From positions 124,001 through 188,000 of the forward strand of contig DATMAM010000033.1 of the NCBI GenBank assembly GCA_035559995.1: 64,000 bases of DNA, read 5' to 3'. This DNA is from DATMAM01 sp035559995. Lineage in GTDB: Bacteria; Desulfobacterota; Binatia; UBA9968. The number at the start of each line of letters is the position of its first letter. Positions within the stretch are counted from its first letter, which is position 1. The notes beneath the pieces were generated by a model that worked only from the letters and a program-made list of their open reading frames with translations, was not told the DNA's origin and did not search any database. This document shows, in pieces, positions 43,334 to 52,364 of this stretch. A program made the translations under genes and the position numbers.

Positions 43334-43825
43334 ATGATGGAAGCCGATCTTTCGTTCATGCTTGAGGCCTTGGAGCAGGCTCAGGAGGCCGCGCGCGCCG
43401 GGGAGATTCCCGTGGGCGCCGTCATCGTGAGAGGGGGCGCGGTGATCGCCAGGGGGAGAAACCGCCGCGAGGCGCTTCAGGACCCCACGGCGCACGCGGA
43501 GATGCTCGCGCTCAGGGAGGCCGCGCGCGGGCTAAACAGCTGGCGGCTTAACGAGTGCGCGCTCTACGTGACGTTGGAGCCGTGCATCATGTGCGTCGGC
43601 GCCATCTTGCAGGCGCGCATCCAGCGGCTTGTCTTCGGCCCTCCCGACCCCAAGGCCGGCGCCGTGATGTCGCTGTACAGGCTCTGTGAGGACGCGCGCT
43701 TGAACCATCGCGTCGAGGTCGTCGGTGGAGTTCTCGCGCAGGAATGCGGCGAAATTTTGGCAAATTTTTTCTCCGATTTGAGGCGAGCGAAGAAAACTCC
43801 CCGTCACTTGTCCAGCCAGACATAG
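43334..43825 (+). CDS. tadA: tRNA adenosine(34) deaminase TadA
   Basis: This 163-residue zinc deaminase has the catalytic HAEMLAL (His-Ala-Glu) and EPCIMCVGAI (P-C-x2-C) motifs. It converts A34 to inosine in tRNA-Arg(ACG). The start has two adjacent ATGs and a weak ribosome site. Its end overlaps the convergent binding-protein gene by 22 bp. Confidence 0.93.
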   Translation: MMEADLSFMLEALEQAQEAARAGEIPVGAVIVRGGAVIARGRNRREALQDPTAHAEMLALREAARGLNSWRLNECALYVTLEPCIMCVGAILQARIQRLVFGPPDPKAGAVMSLYRLCEDARLNHRVEVVGGVLAQECGEILANFFSDLRRAKKTPRHLSSQT

Positions 43826-45363
43826 TTCATCCCGCCGCCCCACCAGCGAAAATCGCCTTCGTGATTGGTCGTGAAACCCTTGACAAAATCTCGCATCGCG
43901 AAAAAGCGCGGCGTAAAGCCGATAAGAATCTCGGGCACGTCGTCGTTGATTTTGGCGATGATTTTCTTGAGCAGCTGCCGGAGATTTTCCTCATCGTGCT
44001 CCGCTTGCGCCTCTTTTAGCCACGCGTCCATCTGCCTGTCGCAGTAGCCGGTCTCGTTTTGATTGCGCCTTCGCGGATCGGGCTCGCAGACGTGAATCGG
44101 CAGATAGCTATCGACCGGGTCGGGACCCACGCTTCCCCCGCCGGCCAGCTTGAAGGCGTATCGGCCCTTGCGTCGCGCCTCGAAGGCGGCGCCCCGATCC
44201 ATCATCCTGATTTGCACGTTCATGCCGATCCGCCTGAGCTGCGACTGGATGACGGCCGCTTCGACCTCAGCTTGCTCGCCCAGGTTGCCCATGATCTCGA
44301 TCGGCTCGCCTTTGTAGCCCGCTTCTCTGAGGAGGTTGCGCGCGCGGCTCACATCATAGGCCGGCGCGGGAACGCCGTCGATGTACCACCTGTGTCCTTT
44401 GGGATATCTCTGATCGGAGACCTCGCCGAAACCGAAGTAGGCTGCGTCGAGAATCTCCTTGCGATCGATAGCGTGCGCCACCGCGAGGCGAAGCTTTTTG
44501 TTGTCGAACGGGGGATCGACAACGTTAAACTCGATCGCCCGGCCCCCCGCGTAAGGCGCCGGCACGAAAGAGAGCCCTTTGAGCTTGCCTTGCGCGATTT
44601 CTTTCACCCATTCGTAAGGCGCGCGCTCGATCATGTCGACGTCGCCGGCGCGGAGCGCGGTGAAGCGAACGGTGATGTCGTTGATCACGCGAAGAACGAC
44701 CTGCTCCACCAGCGCTTTCTGCCCCCAATAGCCGTCAAACCTGGTCATCACGATCCGCTGTTGCGGCAGCCACTCGGTAAACTTGAACGGGCCGGTGCCC
44801 GGCGCGAACTTGCCGGGATTCCTGACGCCTTCTTCCAAGGAGCCCTTGGGAATCACCGAGAAGGCGGCGATGTCCGTGAGTAAATAGAGAAAGGCTGGGA
44901 TCGGCCGTTTCAGATGCATCCGAAGCGTGTACTTGTCCGCCGCCGTGACATTCTCGACGACGGCAAGCTCCTGATAACCGCGGGCGCCGTTCTTGGGATT
45001 CATCGTGTAGTCGATCGCGAATTTGACGTCGTCGGCGGTCATTTCCCGATCGTTATGGAATTTCACTCCCCGGCGCAGCCTGAAGGTGTAAAGACGCCTG
45101 TCCGGTGAAACTTCCCAGCTTTCGGCCAGATTTGGCCGGAGGTTTCCCTGCAGGTCGATTCCCAACAGGGGCTCAAACATGAGTTCGCGAATCCTGGCCT
45201 GGGTGGAACTCGTGTCCACCAGCGGATTCATTACGGTCATGTCTCTGCTGACGGCGAGCGTGACCGTGCCGCCGCGCTTGGGCGCGGAGGAAGCGGCGAG
45301 GAGGTCGGCAAGAGCTCCCAGGACAAAAGAGAGGCCGAGCGCAAAAACAGAGGCACGCTGCAT
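43804..45363 (-). CDS. Family 5 (dipeptide/nickel-type) ABC binding protein
   Basis: The ATG at 45363 follows a GGGGGGG tract; 519 residues with a signal (VFALGLSFVLGALADLLAA). Typical SBP_bac_5 blocks are PKRGGTVTLAVS, LRPNLAESWEVSPDRRLYTF, RRGVKFHNDREMTADDVKFA and YRWAPGT-like FAPGTGPFKFTEW. It is highly similar to the protein at 50356. It is the last gene of the ABC operon on this strand, 35 bp after an Fe-type binding protein. It probably delivers oligopeptides or other cations/organics to DppBCDF. Confidence 0.88.
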   Translation of the reverse strand: MQRASVFALGLSFVLGALADLLAASSAPKRGGTVTLAVSRDMTVMNPLVDTSSTQARIRELMFEPLLGIDLQGNLRPNLAESWEVSPDRRLYTFRLRRGVKFHNDREMTADDVKFAIDYTMNPKNGARGYQELAVVENVTAADKYTLRMHLKRPIPAFLYLLTDIAAFSVIPKGSLEEGVRNPGKFAPGTGPFKFTEWLPQQRIVMTRFDGYWGQKALVEQVVLRVINDITVRFTALRAGDVDMIERAPYEWVKEIAQGKLKGLSFVPAPYAGGRAIEFNVVDPPFDNKKLRLAVAHAIDRKEILDAAYFGFGEVSDQRYPKGHRWYIDGVPAPAYDVSRARNLLREAGYKGEPIEIMGNLGEQAEVEAAVIQSQLRRIGMNVQIRMMDRGAAFEARRKGRYAFKLAGGGSVGPDPVDSYLPIHVCEPDPRRRNQNETGYCDRQMDAWLKEAQAEHDEENLRQLLKKIIAKINDDVPEILIGFTPRFFAMRDFVKGFTTNHEGDFRWWGGGMNYVWLDK

Positions 45364-45398
45364 CACCAATCCCCCCCGGGCGCCGGTCCTGTCGGCCC

Positions 45399-46481
45399 CT
45401 ATCGCTTGAGCATCTCTTTTAAAAGCAGGCGGACCTTCTCGCGCGTCTCGCGCTGGTAGGTCCAGTCGCCGCTGTCGACTTTATAAACGACGTTGGGACG
45501 CGGGATCGTTTCGGCCTGGACGAACGATTTGTCGATGTCGGTCCGCAGCGGGTTATCGAGCTGCGAGCGCGCGAGCGTTTCGACGCCTTCGCGCGAGGCC
45601 ATCCAGTTGACGAAGACCTTGGCCGCGTTGGGGTGCGGCGCCTTGTTGACGAGCGCGATCTCACCCGGTCCGGAGGAGAGATAGCCCGGCGCGTCGGGAA
45701 TATTGTTCAGTTGCGCCACCGGAAAGCCTTCCTTGGCGAGCCGCTCGAGCTCTTGGCTTTGCGCTCCGAGCGCGACCGGATGCGTGCCGCGGACCAGCCA
45801 GTCGGCCATCTGGCGGCGGTCGCGGCTCACAACGACTTCCTGGTCGACGTAGAGCCGCTTCAAGAAATCCGCCCCGAACAGGACGTAAAAGTAGGCGGCA
45901 CGCGAGTTGCCCGTGCCCGCAATCGTCGGGTCGTGAGTCGATATCTTGCCCTTCCATTTCGGATCGAGAAAGTATTTGACCGATTTTACGTCCTCGGGCC
46001 TGACGTGGCGCGTATTGATGTCGAACACGGCGACCACGTTGAGGAGGATGCGCAGAACGTACTGCTGCTCGGGATCGCTAAACCAGAGCTTGCCCTTCTC
46101 CCATTTCGAGAGGTCCAAAACTTCGGGGAGCACAAGAGCGGGTTTTAGCGGATCGAGCATTTTGTCGTCGTAGATGACGGGATCGACACCTCCAAGCAGA
46201 GCGTCGATCGTGTAGAGTCCCGCTGCTCGCTCCGCCTGCAGCCGTGTGCGGATCTGGCCGGAGGTGCCGGCGATATATTCCACGGGGATGCCGTAGCGCG
46301 CGGTGAATCTTTCCGGGATCATTCGCCTGACGTCGGGATCGGGATTTGCGGCGATGGTAACCTTGCCCTCCTTTTTCGCCGCCAAGAGAATCCGGTTCCA
46401 CTCTTTCTCCCAGTCCTTGACCTGCGCCCCGGCGGGAAGCGCAAAGCTCAGGAAGACAACCAGTGCTATCCAAGCGCGCAT
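45399..46481 (-). CDS. Fe-type ABC binding protein inside the Dpp-like operon
   Basis: This 360-residue exported protein (signal WIALVVFLSFALPAGAQ) has WEKEWNRILLAAKKEGKVTI, FLDPKWKGKISTHDPTIAG and NKAPHPNAAKVFVNWMAS. It is of the same superfamily as those at 23273, 24395 and 36448. AAGGAGC precedes the ATG. It lies between the ATPase DppF and the family 5 binding protein, although its own family normally uses a different transporter class. This is an unusual mixture. Confidence 0.82.
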   Translation of the reverse strand: MRAWIALVVFLSFALPAGAQVKDWEKEWNRILLAAKKEGKVTIAANPDPDVRRMIPERFTARYGIPVEYIAGTSGQIRTRLQAERAAGLYTIDALLGGVDPVIYDDKMLDPLKPALVLPEVLDLSKWEKGKLWFSDPEQQYVLRILLNVVAVFDINTRHVRPEDVKSVKYFLDPKWKGKISTHDPTIAGTGNSRAAYFYVLFGADFLKRLYVDQEVVVSRDRRQMADWLVRGTHPVALGAQSQELERLAKEGFPVAQLNNIPDAPGYLSSGPGEIALVNKAPHPNAAKVFVNWMASREGVETLARSQLDNPLRTDIDKSFVQAETIPRPNVVYKVDSGDWTYQRETREKVRLLLKEMLKR

Positions 46482-46534
46482 AACGTAGGCTCCTTCGATG
46501 GCTTATAGGATTCGCCAGAGGATCGAGTCGTCCG

Positions 46535-47503
46535 TCATACTTCATGGCACGCGGCTAGGCGCGCGGGCTTTTTTTCTTCCAAAGGCGGCGCGACGGTCTT
46601 GCACTTGCCGACGCGGATCGGGCAGCGCGGCTCTAGCCGGCAGCCGGGCGGCGGATTCACGGGGAAACTGACTTCCCCTTTGAGCGGCGACTGGATGCTG
46701 TCGGTGAACGAACCCACCACGGGATTGGAGGCGAGCAGCGCCTTGGTGTAAGGGTGCAGCGGCGCCGTGAAAATATGCTCCGCGGACGCGATTTCCACAA
46801 TCTTTCCCGCGTACATGACAGCGACCACGTCGGCGAGATAGCCGACGACGTTAAGGTCGTGCGAGATAAAGATCAGGCTCAGCTTGAGCTCGCGCTGAAG
46901 TTTCTTGAGAAGGTTCAGCACCTGAGCCTGAACCGAGACGTCGAGCGAGGAGACCGGCTCGTCGGCGATGATGAGCTTCGGTTTGGCCGCGAGCGCGCGC
47001 GCGATGCCGATCCGCTGGCGCTGGCCGCCGCTGAACTCGTGCGGATAGCGGTAAAGCTGCTCGGGACGGAGCCCGACCAGCTCGAGCAGCTCGACCACCT
47101 GATCGAGCCGCTTCTGGCCTTTGAGGCCGTAAAAAAGCGTCAAAGGACGGCCGACGATATCGGCGACGCGCATTCTTGGATTCAGCGACGCGTAGGGATC
47201 CTGAAAGATCATCTGAATGTGCTTGCGCAGCTCTCGGACTTCTCTTTTCGGAAGGCTGAGAACCTCCCGTCCCTCGAAATAGACCTCGCCGGCGGTCGCG
47301 GGAACAAGCCGCGTGATCAGCCGCGCGGTCGTCGATTTCCCGCAGCCGCTCTCGCCGACGAGCCCGAAAGTCTTTCCTTCGGGAACGGTAAAAGAGACAT
47401 CGTCAACGGCTTTGAGAATTTTGGCTCCGCTCAAGAGCCGGTGTAAAAAGCCGCCGCTGATGTCAAAGTGCTTGGTGAGGTTTTTAACTTCGAGCAACGC
47501 CAT
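46535..47503 (-). CDS. dppF: Oligopeptide/dipeptide ABC ATPase (DppF/OppF)
   Basis: This 322-residue ATPase has Walker A VGESGCGKSTTARL, signature EFSGGQRQRIGIARALA and Walker B IIADEPVSSLDVS. The C-terminal oligopeptide-transporter motif has clustered cysteines (PGCRLEPRCPIRVGKC), which in relatives bind an Fe-S cluster. The ATG at 47503 overlaps the dppD stop (ATGA), so longer in-frame starts upstream are rejected. Confidence 0.92.
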   Translation of the reverse strand: MALLEVKNLTKHFDISGGFLHRLLSGAKILKAVDDVSFTVPEGKTFGLVGESGCGKSTTARLITRLVPATAGEVYFEGREVLSLPKREVRELRKHIQMIFQDPYASLNPRMRVADIVGRPLTLFYGLKGQKRLDQVVELLELVGLRPEQLYRYPHEFSGGQRQRIGIARALAAKPKLIIADEPVSSLDVSVQAQVLNLLKKLQRELKLSLIFISHDLNVVGYLADVVAVMYAGKIVEIASAEHIFTAPLHPYTKALLASNPVVGSFTDSIQSPLKGEVSFPVNPPPGCRLEPRCPIRVGKCKTVAPPLEEKKPARLAACHEV

Positions 47504-48474
47504 CAGGCACCGGGAAAATAGCAGGCCGCGAGGGTCTCGCCGAGCTTGAGTTCGAGCCTGGGCGGGGCGGTCTTGCACAACTCTTTGGCTTTGGAGCAGC
47601 GCGGGTGAAACTTGCAGCCCGGCGGCGGCGCGAACAGGTCGCAAACGGTGCCGGGGATCGCGCGCAGCGATTCGTGCCGCCGCTCCGGGCGCGGGATGGC
47701 GTTGAGGAGCGCGATCGTGTAGGGGTGCTGCGGCCGCGCGAACAGGGCTTTCTTTTCGGCCAGCTCCGCGATCGAGCCCGCGTACATGACCCCGATCCGG
47801 TCGCAAAGCCGTCCCACGACGCCGAGGTTGTGCGAGATGAAGATCAGCGCCATCTTGAGCTTCTCTTGAAGTTCTTTGAGCAGCTCGAGAATCTGCGCCT
47901 GGATCGTGACGTCGAGCGCGGTGGTGGGTTCGTCGGCGATCAGAAGCTTCGGCTGGCAGGCGAGCGCCATCGCGATCATGACGCGCTGGCGCATGCCGCC
48001 GGAAAGCTCGTGCGGGTAACGATCCGCTATCGTCTTCGGCGACGGCAGCCTGACGAGGCTCAGCATATGCTCGGTGTAATCGCGCGCGACCTTCTTGGAG
48101 TGGCCCAAGTGAACGCGGTAGCATTCCGCGATCTGCTCGCCGACGGTAAGCGACGGATTGAGCGATGTCATCGGCTCCTGAAAGATCATCGAAATCTTTC
48201 GGCCGCGGATCTTTTCCATCTCCCGCTCGCTCTTCTTGAGCAAGTCTTCCCCTTCGAACAGGATCTTGCCGCCGGCGATCTCTCCCGGAGGGGACGGGAT
48301 CAGACGCAGGATCGCCAGCGATGTGACGGTCTTGCCGCAGCCGGTCTCGCCGACGATGCCGAACGTTTCGCTTTCCGCCAGGGAAAACGAGACATCCTGG
48401 ACTGCGACCAAAGTCCCCCGCTTGAGGTGAAAATGGATGGTCAGGTCTTGGACCTCGAGAAGCGGGCTGGCCAC
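47503..48474 (-). CDS. dppD: Oligopeptide/dipeptide ABC ATPase (DppD/OppD)
   Basis: The GTG at 48474 yields 323 residues (VASPLLEVQDL). It overlaps or abuts the end of the permease gene dppC by a few bases. Walker A VGETGCGKTVTSL, signature ELSGGMRQRVMIAMALA, Walker B LIADEPTTALDVT, and the cysteine-rich tail PGCKFHPRCSKAKELC mark the family. It pairs with dppF. Confidence 0.92.
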   Translation of the reverse strand: MASPLLEVQDLTIHFHLKRGTLVAVQDVSFSLAESETFGIVGETGCGKTVTSLAILRLIPSPPGEIAGGKILFEGEDLLKKSEREMEKIRGRKISMIFQEPMTSLNPSLTVGEQIAECYRVHLGHSKKVARDYTEHMLSLVRLPSPKTIADRYPHELSGGMRQRVMIAMALACQPKLLIADEPTTALDVTIQAQILELLKELQEKLKMALIFISHNLGVVGRLCDRIGVMYAGSIAELAEKKALFARPQHPYTIALLNAIPRPERRHESLRAIPGTVCDLFAPPPGCKFHPRCSKAKELCKTAPPRLELKLGETLAACYFPGA

Positions 48475-48476
48475 CG

Positions 48477-49370
48477 TTAGCGCTCGTACTGGCGTGGATC
48501 GAAAACGTCTCTCAGGCCGTCGCCGAGGAGATTGAAGCCCAGGATGATGAGCGAGATCGTCAATCCCGGAAAGAAAGCCGCAAGCGGCTGCAGCTGCAGG
48601 AACGGGGTCACCTCCTTCAGCATGAGCCCCCAGCTCGCGGTCGGCGGCGGCAGGCCGAGCCCGAGGAAGCTGAGCGAGGATTCGGCCAGGATGGCGTGCG
48701 CGAAATCGAGGCTGAGACGGACCAGGAGAGGTGAAAGACAATTCGGCAGAACCTGGAAAAAGAGAATGTTCAAGTCGGACTCCCCGGTCATGCGCGCCGC
48801 CTCGACGTATTCTTTCTCCTTTTGCGACAGCACGACACCGCGAACGATGCGCGCATACGAGGGAATGGAGTTGATGCCAAGCGCGATGTAGAGCGAAAAC
48901 AGCCCGCCGCCCATCGAAGCGACGAGCGCGATCGCCAAGAGCCGCCCGGGAAACGCCATGATCGCGTCCATCACCCGCATGATCGCCGAGTCGATCCAGC
49001 GGCCGGCGAACCCGGAAATCGCGCCGATCGGGATGCCGAAGAAAGCGCCGAGAAAGACGGCGCCGATCGCAACCTGAAGCGCGGTTCGCGCGCCGAAGAC
49101 AATGCGGCTGAAGGTGTCTCGACCGAGGTAGTCGGTTCCCAGCCAATGTTCGGCGCTCGGCCCTTTCAGTCGATTCGCAATGTTGATCTCGTAAGCGTCG
49201 TGGGTCGCGATGTAGGGCGCAAAGAGGGCCGTCAGTAGCCAGATCCCGACGATGATCAGCCCCAGAAGCGCGAGGCGATTTCTCGCGATTACGCGGCAGG
49301 CGGCGACAAAGCCGGAGCCGGCCGTCTCGGCCTCCGGCCACGCGACTCGCGTTAGCGCTTCTTCCTTCAT
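48477..49370 (-). CDS. dppC: Dipeptide-type ABC permease (DppC)
   Basis: This 297-residue inner-membrane permease has about six helices and the typical N-terminal WLLTALFAPYIATHD region. GTDYLGRDTFSRIVFGARTA and RLSLDFAHAILAESSLSFLG follow. ATG 49370 starts the run, 11 bp after the dppB stop. It forms the membrane channel with DppB. Confidence 0.92.
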   Translation of the reverse strand: MKEEALTRVAWPEAETAGSGFVAACRVIARNRLALLGLIIVGIWLLTALFAPYIATHDAYEINIANRLKGPSAEHWLGTDYLGRDTFSRIVFGARTALQVAIGAVFLGAFFGIPIGAISGFAGRWIDSAIMRVMDAIMAFPGRLLAIALVASMGGGLFSLYIALGINSIPSYARIVRGVVLSQKEKEYVEAARMTGESDLNILFFQVLPNCLSPLLVRLSLDFAHAILAESSLSFLGLGLPPPTASWGLMLKEVTPFLQLQPLAAFFPGLTISLIILGFNLLGDGLRDVFDPRQYER

Positions 49371-49380
49371 CGGGCTTCGG

Positions 49381-50343
49381 TTACTCCAGCTTGATTCTCG
49401 GATCCAGCCACTTGTACACGATGTCGACGAAGAGATTGATGAAGACGTAAGTGACCGCGATCAGCAAAACCGATCCCTGCACCACGGGATAATCGCGCGA
49501 GTAGATCGCCTCGATCAGGAGTCTTCCCACCCCGGGCCAGGAAAAGACCGTTTCGACGATCGTCGAGCCGCCGAGGAGCTGCGCCGTCTGCAGGCCGACG
49601 ACCGTGACAGCCGCAATCAAAGAGTTCTTGAGCGCGTGCTTGACGATCACCATGCGCGAGGGTAGGCCCTTGGCCCACGCCGTGCGCACATAATCCTGCT
49701 TGAGCTGCTCGAGCATCTCGGCCCGGATATAGCGCGTGAGTGGAGCCGCCAGATCGGTCCCCATCACGACGGCCGGCAAAAGCGCGTGCTGCAGGAAGCG
49801 AAACGGGTCTTCGAGCGGGCTGGCATAACCGATCGACGGCAGCCAGCCGAGCTTGAGGCTAAAGAGGACGATCAGCATGAGGGCGAGCCAGAAGTTGGGC
49901 ATGGCGATGCCCCACAGGGCAAAGCCCATGGCCGCGTAATCGACCTTGGTATTTTGGCGAATCGCGGCGATGACGCCCATGGGGATCGCAATCGCCAGGC
50001 CTGTGAACAGGGCGGTGACCGCCAAGTAGATCGTCGCGGGGTAGCGCTCAAAGATGATCTCGAAGACCGGCCGGCGCGAGCGCAGCGACAGCCCCAGATC
50101 GCCCTGAACGATCTTGCTGACCCAGTTCGCGTACTGGATATAGATCGGGCGGTCAAATCCGAGTTGCTGCCGCAAAGCCTGGTACTGTTCTTCGCTGATG
50201 CGCACCCTTTCTTCAGGGTCGATGCCGAGCATCACCAGCACCGGATCGCCCGGGATGATGCGCACGATCAGAAACACCGCCACACTCACCAGGATGAGCA
50301 CGGGGATGAGCTGCAGGAGCCGCTGGATGATGTAGCGGATCAC
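49381..50343 (-). CDS. dppB: Dipeptide-type ABC permease (DppB)
   Basis: This 320-residue permease starts at GTG 50343 (MIRYIIQRLLQLIPVLILVS). It has IIPGDPVLVMLG, the EAA region YVRTAWAKGLPSRMVIVKHA and SVVLIAV-like SVLLIAVTYVFINLFVDIVY at the end. Purine-rich GAGG lies before the GTG. It follows the binding protein at 50356 by 12 bp. Confidence 0.92.
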   Translation of the reverse strand: MIRYIIQRLLQLIPVLILVSVAVFLIVRIIPGDPVLVMLGIDPEERVRISEEQYQALRQQLGFDRPIYIQYANWVSKIVQGDLGLSLRSRRPVFEIIFERYPATIYLAVTALFTGLAIAIPMGVIAAIRQNTKVDYAAMGFALWGIAMPNFWLALMLIVLFSLKLGWLPSIGYASPLEDPFRFLQHALLPAVVMGTDLAAPLTRYIRAEMLEQLKQDYVRTAWAKGLPSRMVIVKHALKNSLIAAVTVVGLQTAQLLGGSTIVETVFSWPGVGRLLIEAIYSRDYPVVQGSVLLIAVTYVFINLFVDIVYKWLDPRIKLE

Positions 50344-50355
50344 TCGGAGCCTCGT

Positions 50356-51909
50356 TTATTTATCGATCCACGCGTTCGCGAGCCCGCCGCCCCACGGCTG
50401 AAAATCGCCGCTCGCATTGGTCGTGAAGCCCTTGACGTAATCGCGGAACGTGAAAAACCGCGGCGTAAACCCGATCGCCACAACCGGGAGATCGTCGAGC
50501 CACTTGGCGACGACCTGCTTAAAGATCGCCCTGCGCTTTTCGAGGTCCACCTCCGCTTCCGCCTTTTTGATCAGCGCGTCGTACTCTTTGTCGCAGTAGC
50601 CCGACTCGTTGAGCCGGCGATTTCTCGGGTTCGGCTCGCAGACATATTCCACGTAGGCCGGCAGCGGGTCGGGGTAGTCGCTTCCTCCCGCCAGTTTGAA
50701 CATGTATTTTCCCTGCCGGCGAAGCTCGAGCGCCGAGGCGCGCTCCAGGATTTTGAGCTCCACCTTGACGCCAACTCGCTTGAGCTGGGCCTGGATGGTC
50801 GCTCCCTCGATATCGGCGACCTCGCCGCGATTTCCCATCAGCTCGAGCGTCTCGCCCTTGTAGCCCGCCTCCTTAAGGAGAGCCTTCGCCTTGTTCGGGT
50901 CAAACTGCGGCGCGGGCACGTCCGGGAAGTGCCAGTAATGCCCCGTCGGGAAGCGCTGGTCCGCCGTGTCGGCCAAGCCGAAATAGGCCGCCTGCATGAT
51001 CTCCTTTTTGTCGAGCGCATAAGCGATCGCCAGGCGCAGCTTTTTGTTGTTGAACGGCGGATCGACCACGTTGAATTCGATGTTGCGCGCGCCCGCGCGC
51101 GCCGCCTTGGCGAAGCCGATCCCCTTGATCTTGCCCTCGACGATCTGCTGCACCCACTCGTACGGCGTCCGCTCGATGATATCGACGTCGCCCGCCTGGA
51201 GCGCCGTAAAGCGCACGGTCGCGTCGCCGATCTCCCGCATGATGACGCGATCGACCCACGCCTTTCGGCCCCAGTAATCGGCAAAGCGCTCAAAGACGAT
51301 GCGCTGGCCCGGTTGCCACTCGACGAACTTGAAAGGGCCCGTCCCGGGAGGGAAGGTCGTCGGCTTGCGCACGCCTTCGGGCAGGGACTCCTTCGGGATG
51401 ACCGAGAAGGAGCGGATATCGGTGAGAAGCGTTAGGAGCAGCGGATTGTGGCTTTTCATGTGGATCCTGAGCGTGTACTTGTCCACGACCTCCGCCCGGT
51501 CGACGGCTTTCAAGTCGTCGAAGCCGTAAGCGCCGTTTTTGGGGTTGAGCGTATAGTCGATCGCGAACTTGGCATCGTCCGCGGTCATTTCCTTGCCGTT
51601 GTGGAACTTTACGTTGCGCCGCAGCCGAAAGGTGTAGAGCTTGCCGTCCTTGGAGACCTCCCACGATTCGGCAAGGCGCGGCTGGATCACGCCCTTGAGA
51701 TCGCGCGCCAGGAGCGGCTCGAACATGAGCTCGCGAATGCGCGCCTCCGTCGAGCTGGTGTTGACGAGCGGGTTCATCAGCGCCAGCTCCTTGCTGATGG
51801 CGAGCGTGATCGTGCCGCCGCGCTTGGGCTCGGCGGACGCGGCATCGAGCGATGAGCTCGCCGTGAGGAGAAAGACCAGCGCCAAGTTGAGAACGAAACC
51901 TTTTCGCAT
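50356..51909 (-). CDS. Family 5 ABC binding protein, first gene of the Dpp-like operon
   Basis: ATG 51909 has GAGGAGG upstream; 517 residues with signal (NLALVFLLTASSSLDAASA). PKRGGTITLAIS, LAESWEVSKDGKLYTF, NVKFHNGKEMTADDAKFAID and FPPGTGPFKFVEWQPGQRI are standard family 5 blocks. It is a close paralogue of the one at 43804, so the operon begins and ends with related receptors. It likely feeds DppBCDF. Confidence 0.9.
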   Translation of the reverse strand: MRKGFVLNLALVFLLTASSSLDAASAEPKRGGTITLAISKELALMNPLVNTSSTEARIRELMFEPLLARDLKGVIQPRLAESWEVSKDGKLYTFRLRRNVKFHNGKEMTADDAKFAIDYTLNPKNGAYGFDDLKAVDRAEVVDKYTLRIHMKSHNPLLLTLLTDIRSFSVIPKESLPEGVRKPTTFPPGTGPFKFVEWQPGQRIVFERFADYWGRKAWVDRVIMREIGDATVRFTALQAGDVDIIERTPYEWVQQIVEGKIKGIGFAKAARAGARNIEFNVVDPPFNNKKLRLAIAYALDKKEIMQAAYFGLADTADQRFPTGHYWHFPDVPAPQFDPNKAKALLKEAGYKGETLELMGNRGEVADIEGATIQAQLKRVGVKVELKILERASALELRRQGKYMFKLAGGSDYPDPLPAYVEYVCEPNPRNRRLNESGYCDKEYDALIKKAEAEVDLEKRRAIFKQVVAKWLDDLPVVAIGFTPRFFTFRDYVKGFTTNASGDFQPWGGGLANAWIDK

Positions 51910-52013
51910 AACGCCTCCTCTTGTTATCTGTTTATCGCCTGTACTAGCCAGACGCGAATTCGGCCCGCCGGCCGCAGGAATTCTCCGCCATAGGCCGTCG
52001 ATCGGCCTGCCTT

Positions 52014-52110
52014 TTAGCCGGGCTCGTTGGGGTCGCACGCGGGCCGCACGACTCCCTCGATGTACCATTTGCGCCCCTTCGGGTAAAGCTGGTGAGGGGC
52101 CTTCGGCGGC
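52014..52110 (-). pseudogene. Remnant of a family 5 binding-protein gene
   Basis: A minus-strand frame reads HQLYPKGRKWYIEGVVRPAC, then DPNEPG and TAA. It resembles the segment QRYPKGHRWYIDGVPAPAYD of the protein at 43804 and QRFPTGHYWHFPDVPAPQFD of that at 50356. Only about 30 codons remain. It suggests a third, deleted copy just upstream of the operon, though the match is short. Confidence 0.38.
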
Positions 52111-52364
52111 AAGGCGGAAGGAAGGATTGGGACGAGCGCTCATATCGGGCGGAAAATCGACCGGCGGTTCATTGCAGCCTTCCTAGCCCACGTCGGCGGC
52201 TGAGCCGCGGAGCGGATTTACCAAAATCGCGACCGGTTCGGTTGTTTGGAGTTTTTCCGTCTCTCGAAAGATCGGCGGAGCTCGCTTGGCGGAGCGGCTT
52301 TGGCTTGTCCGAACTCAAGCGCGAGCGAACTCCTCGCGAAATCCTGTTCATCGGCGAAAGCGAA

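Noticed and set aside
49786..51435. A 549-codon plus-strand open frame opposite dppB and the binding protein
   Set aside because: Antisense shadow of conserved ABC genes with no motif of its own.
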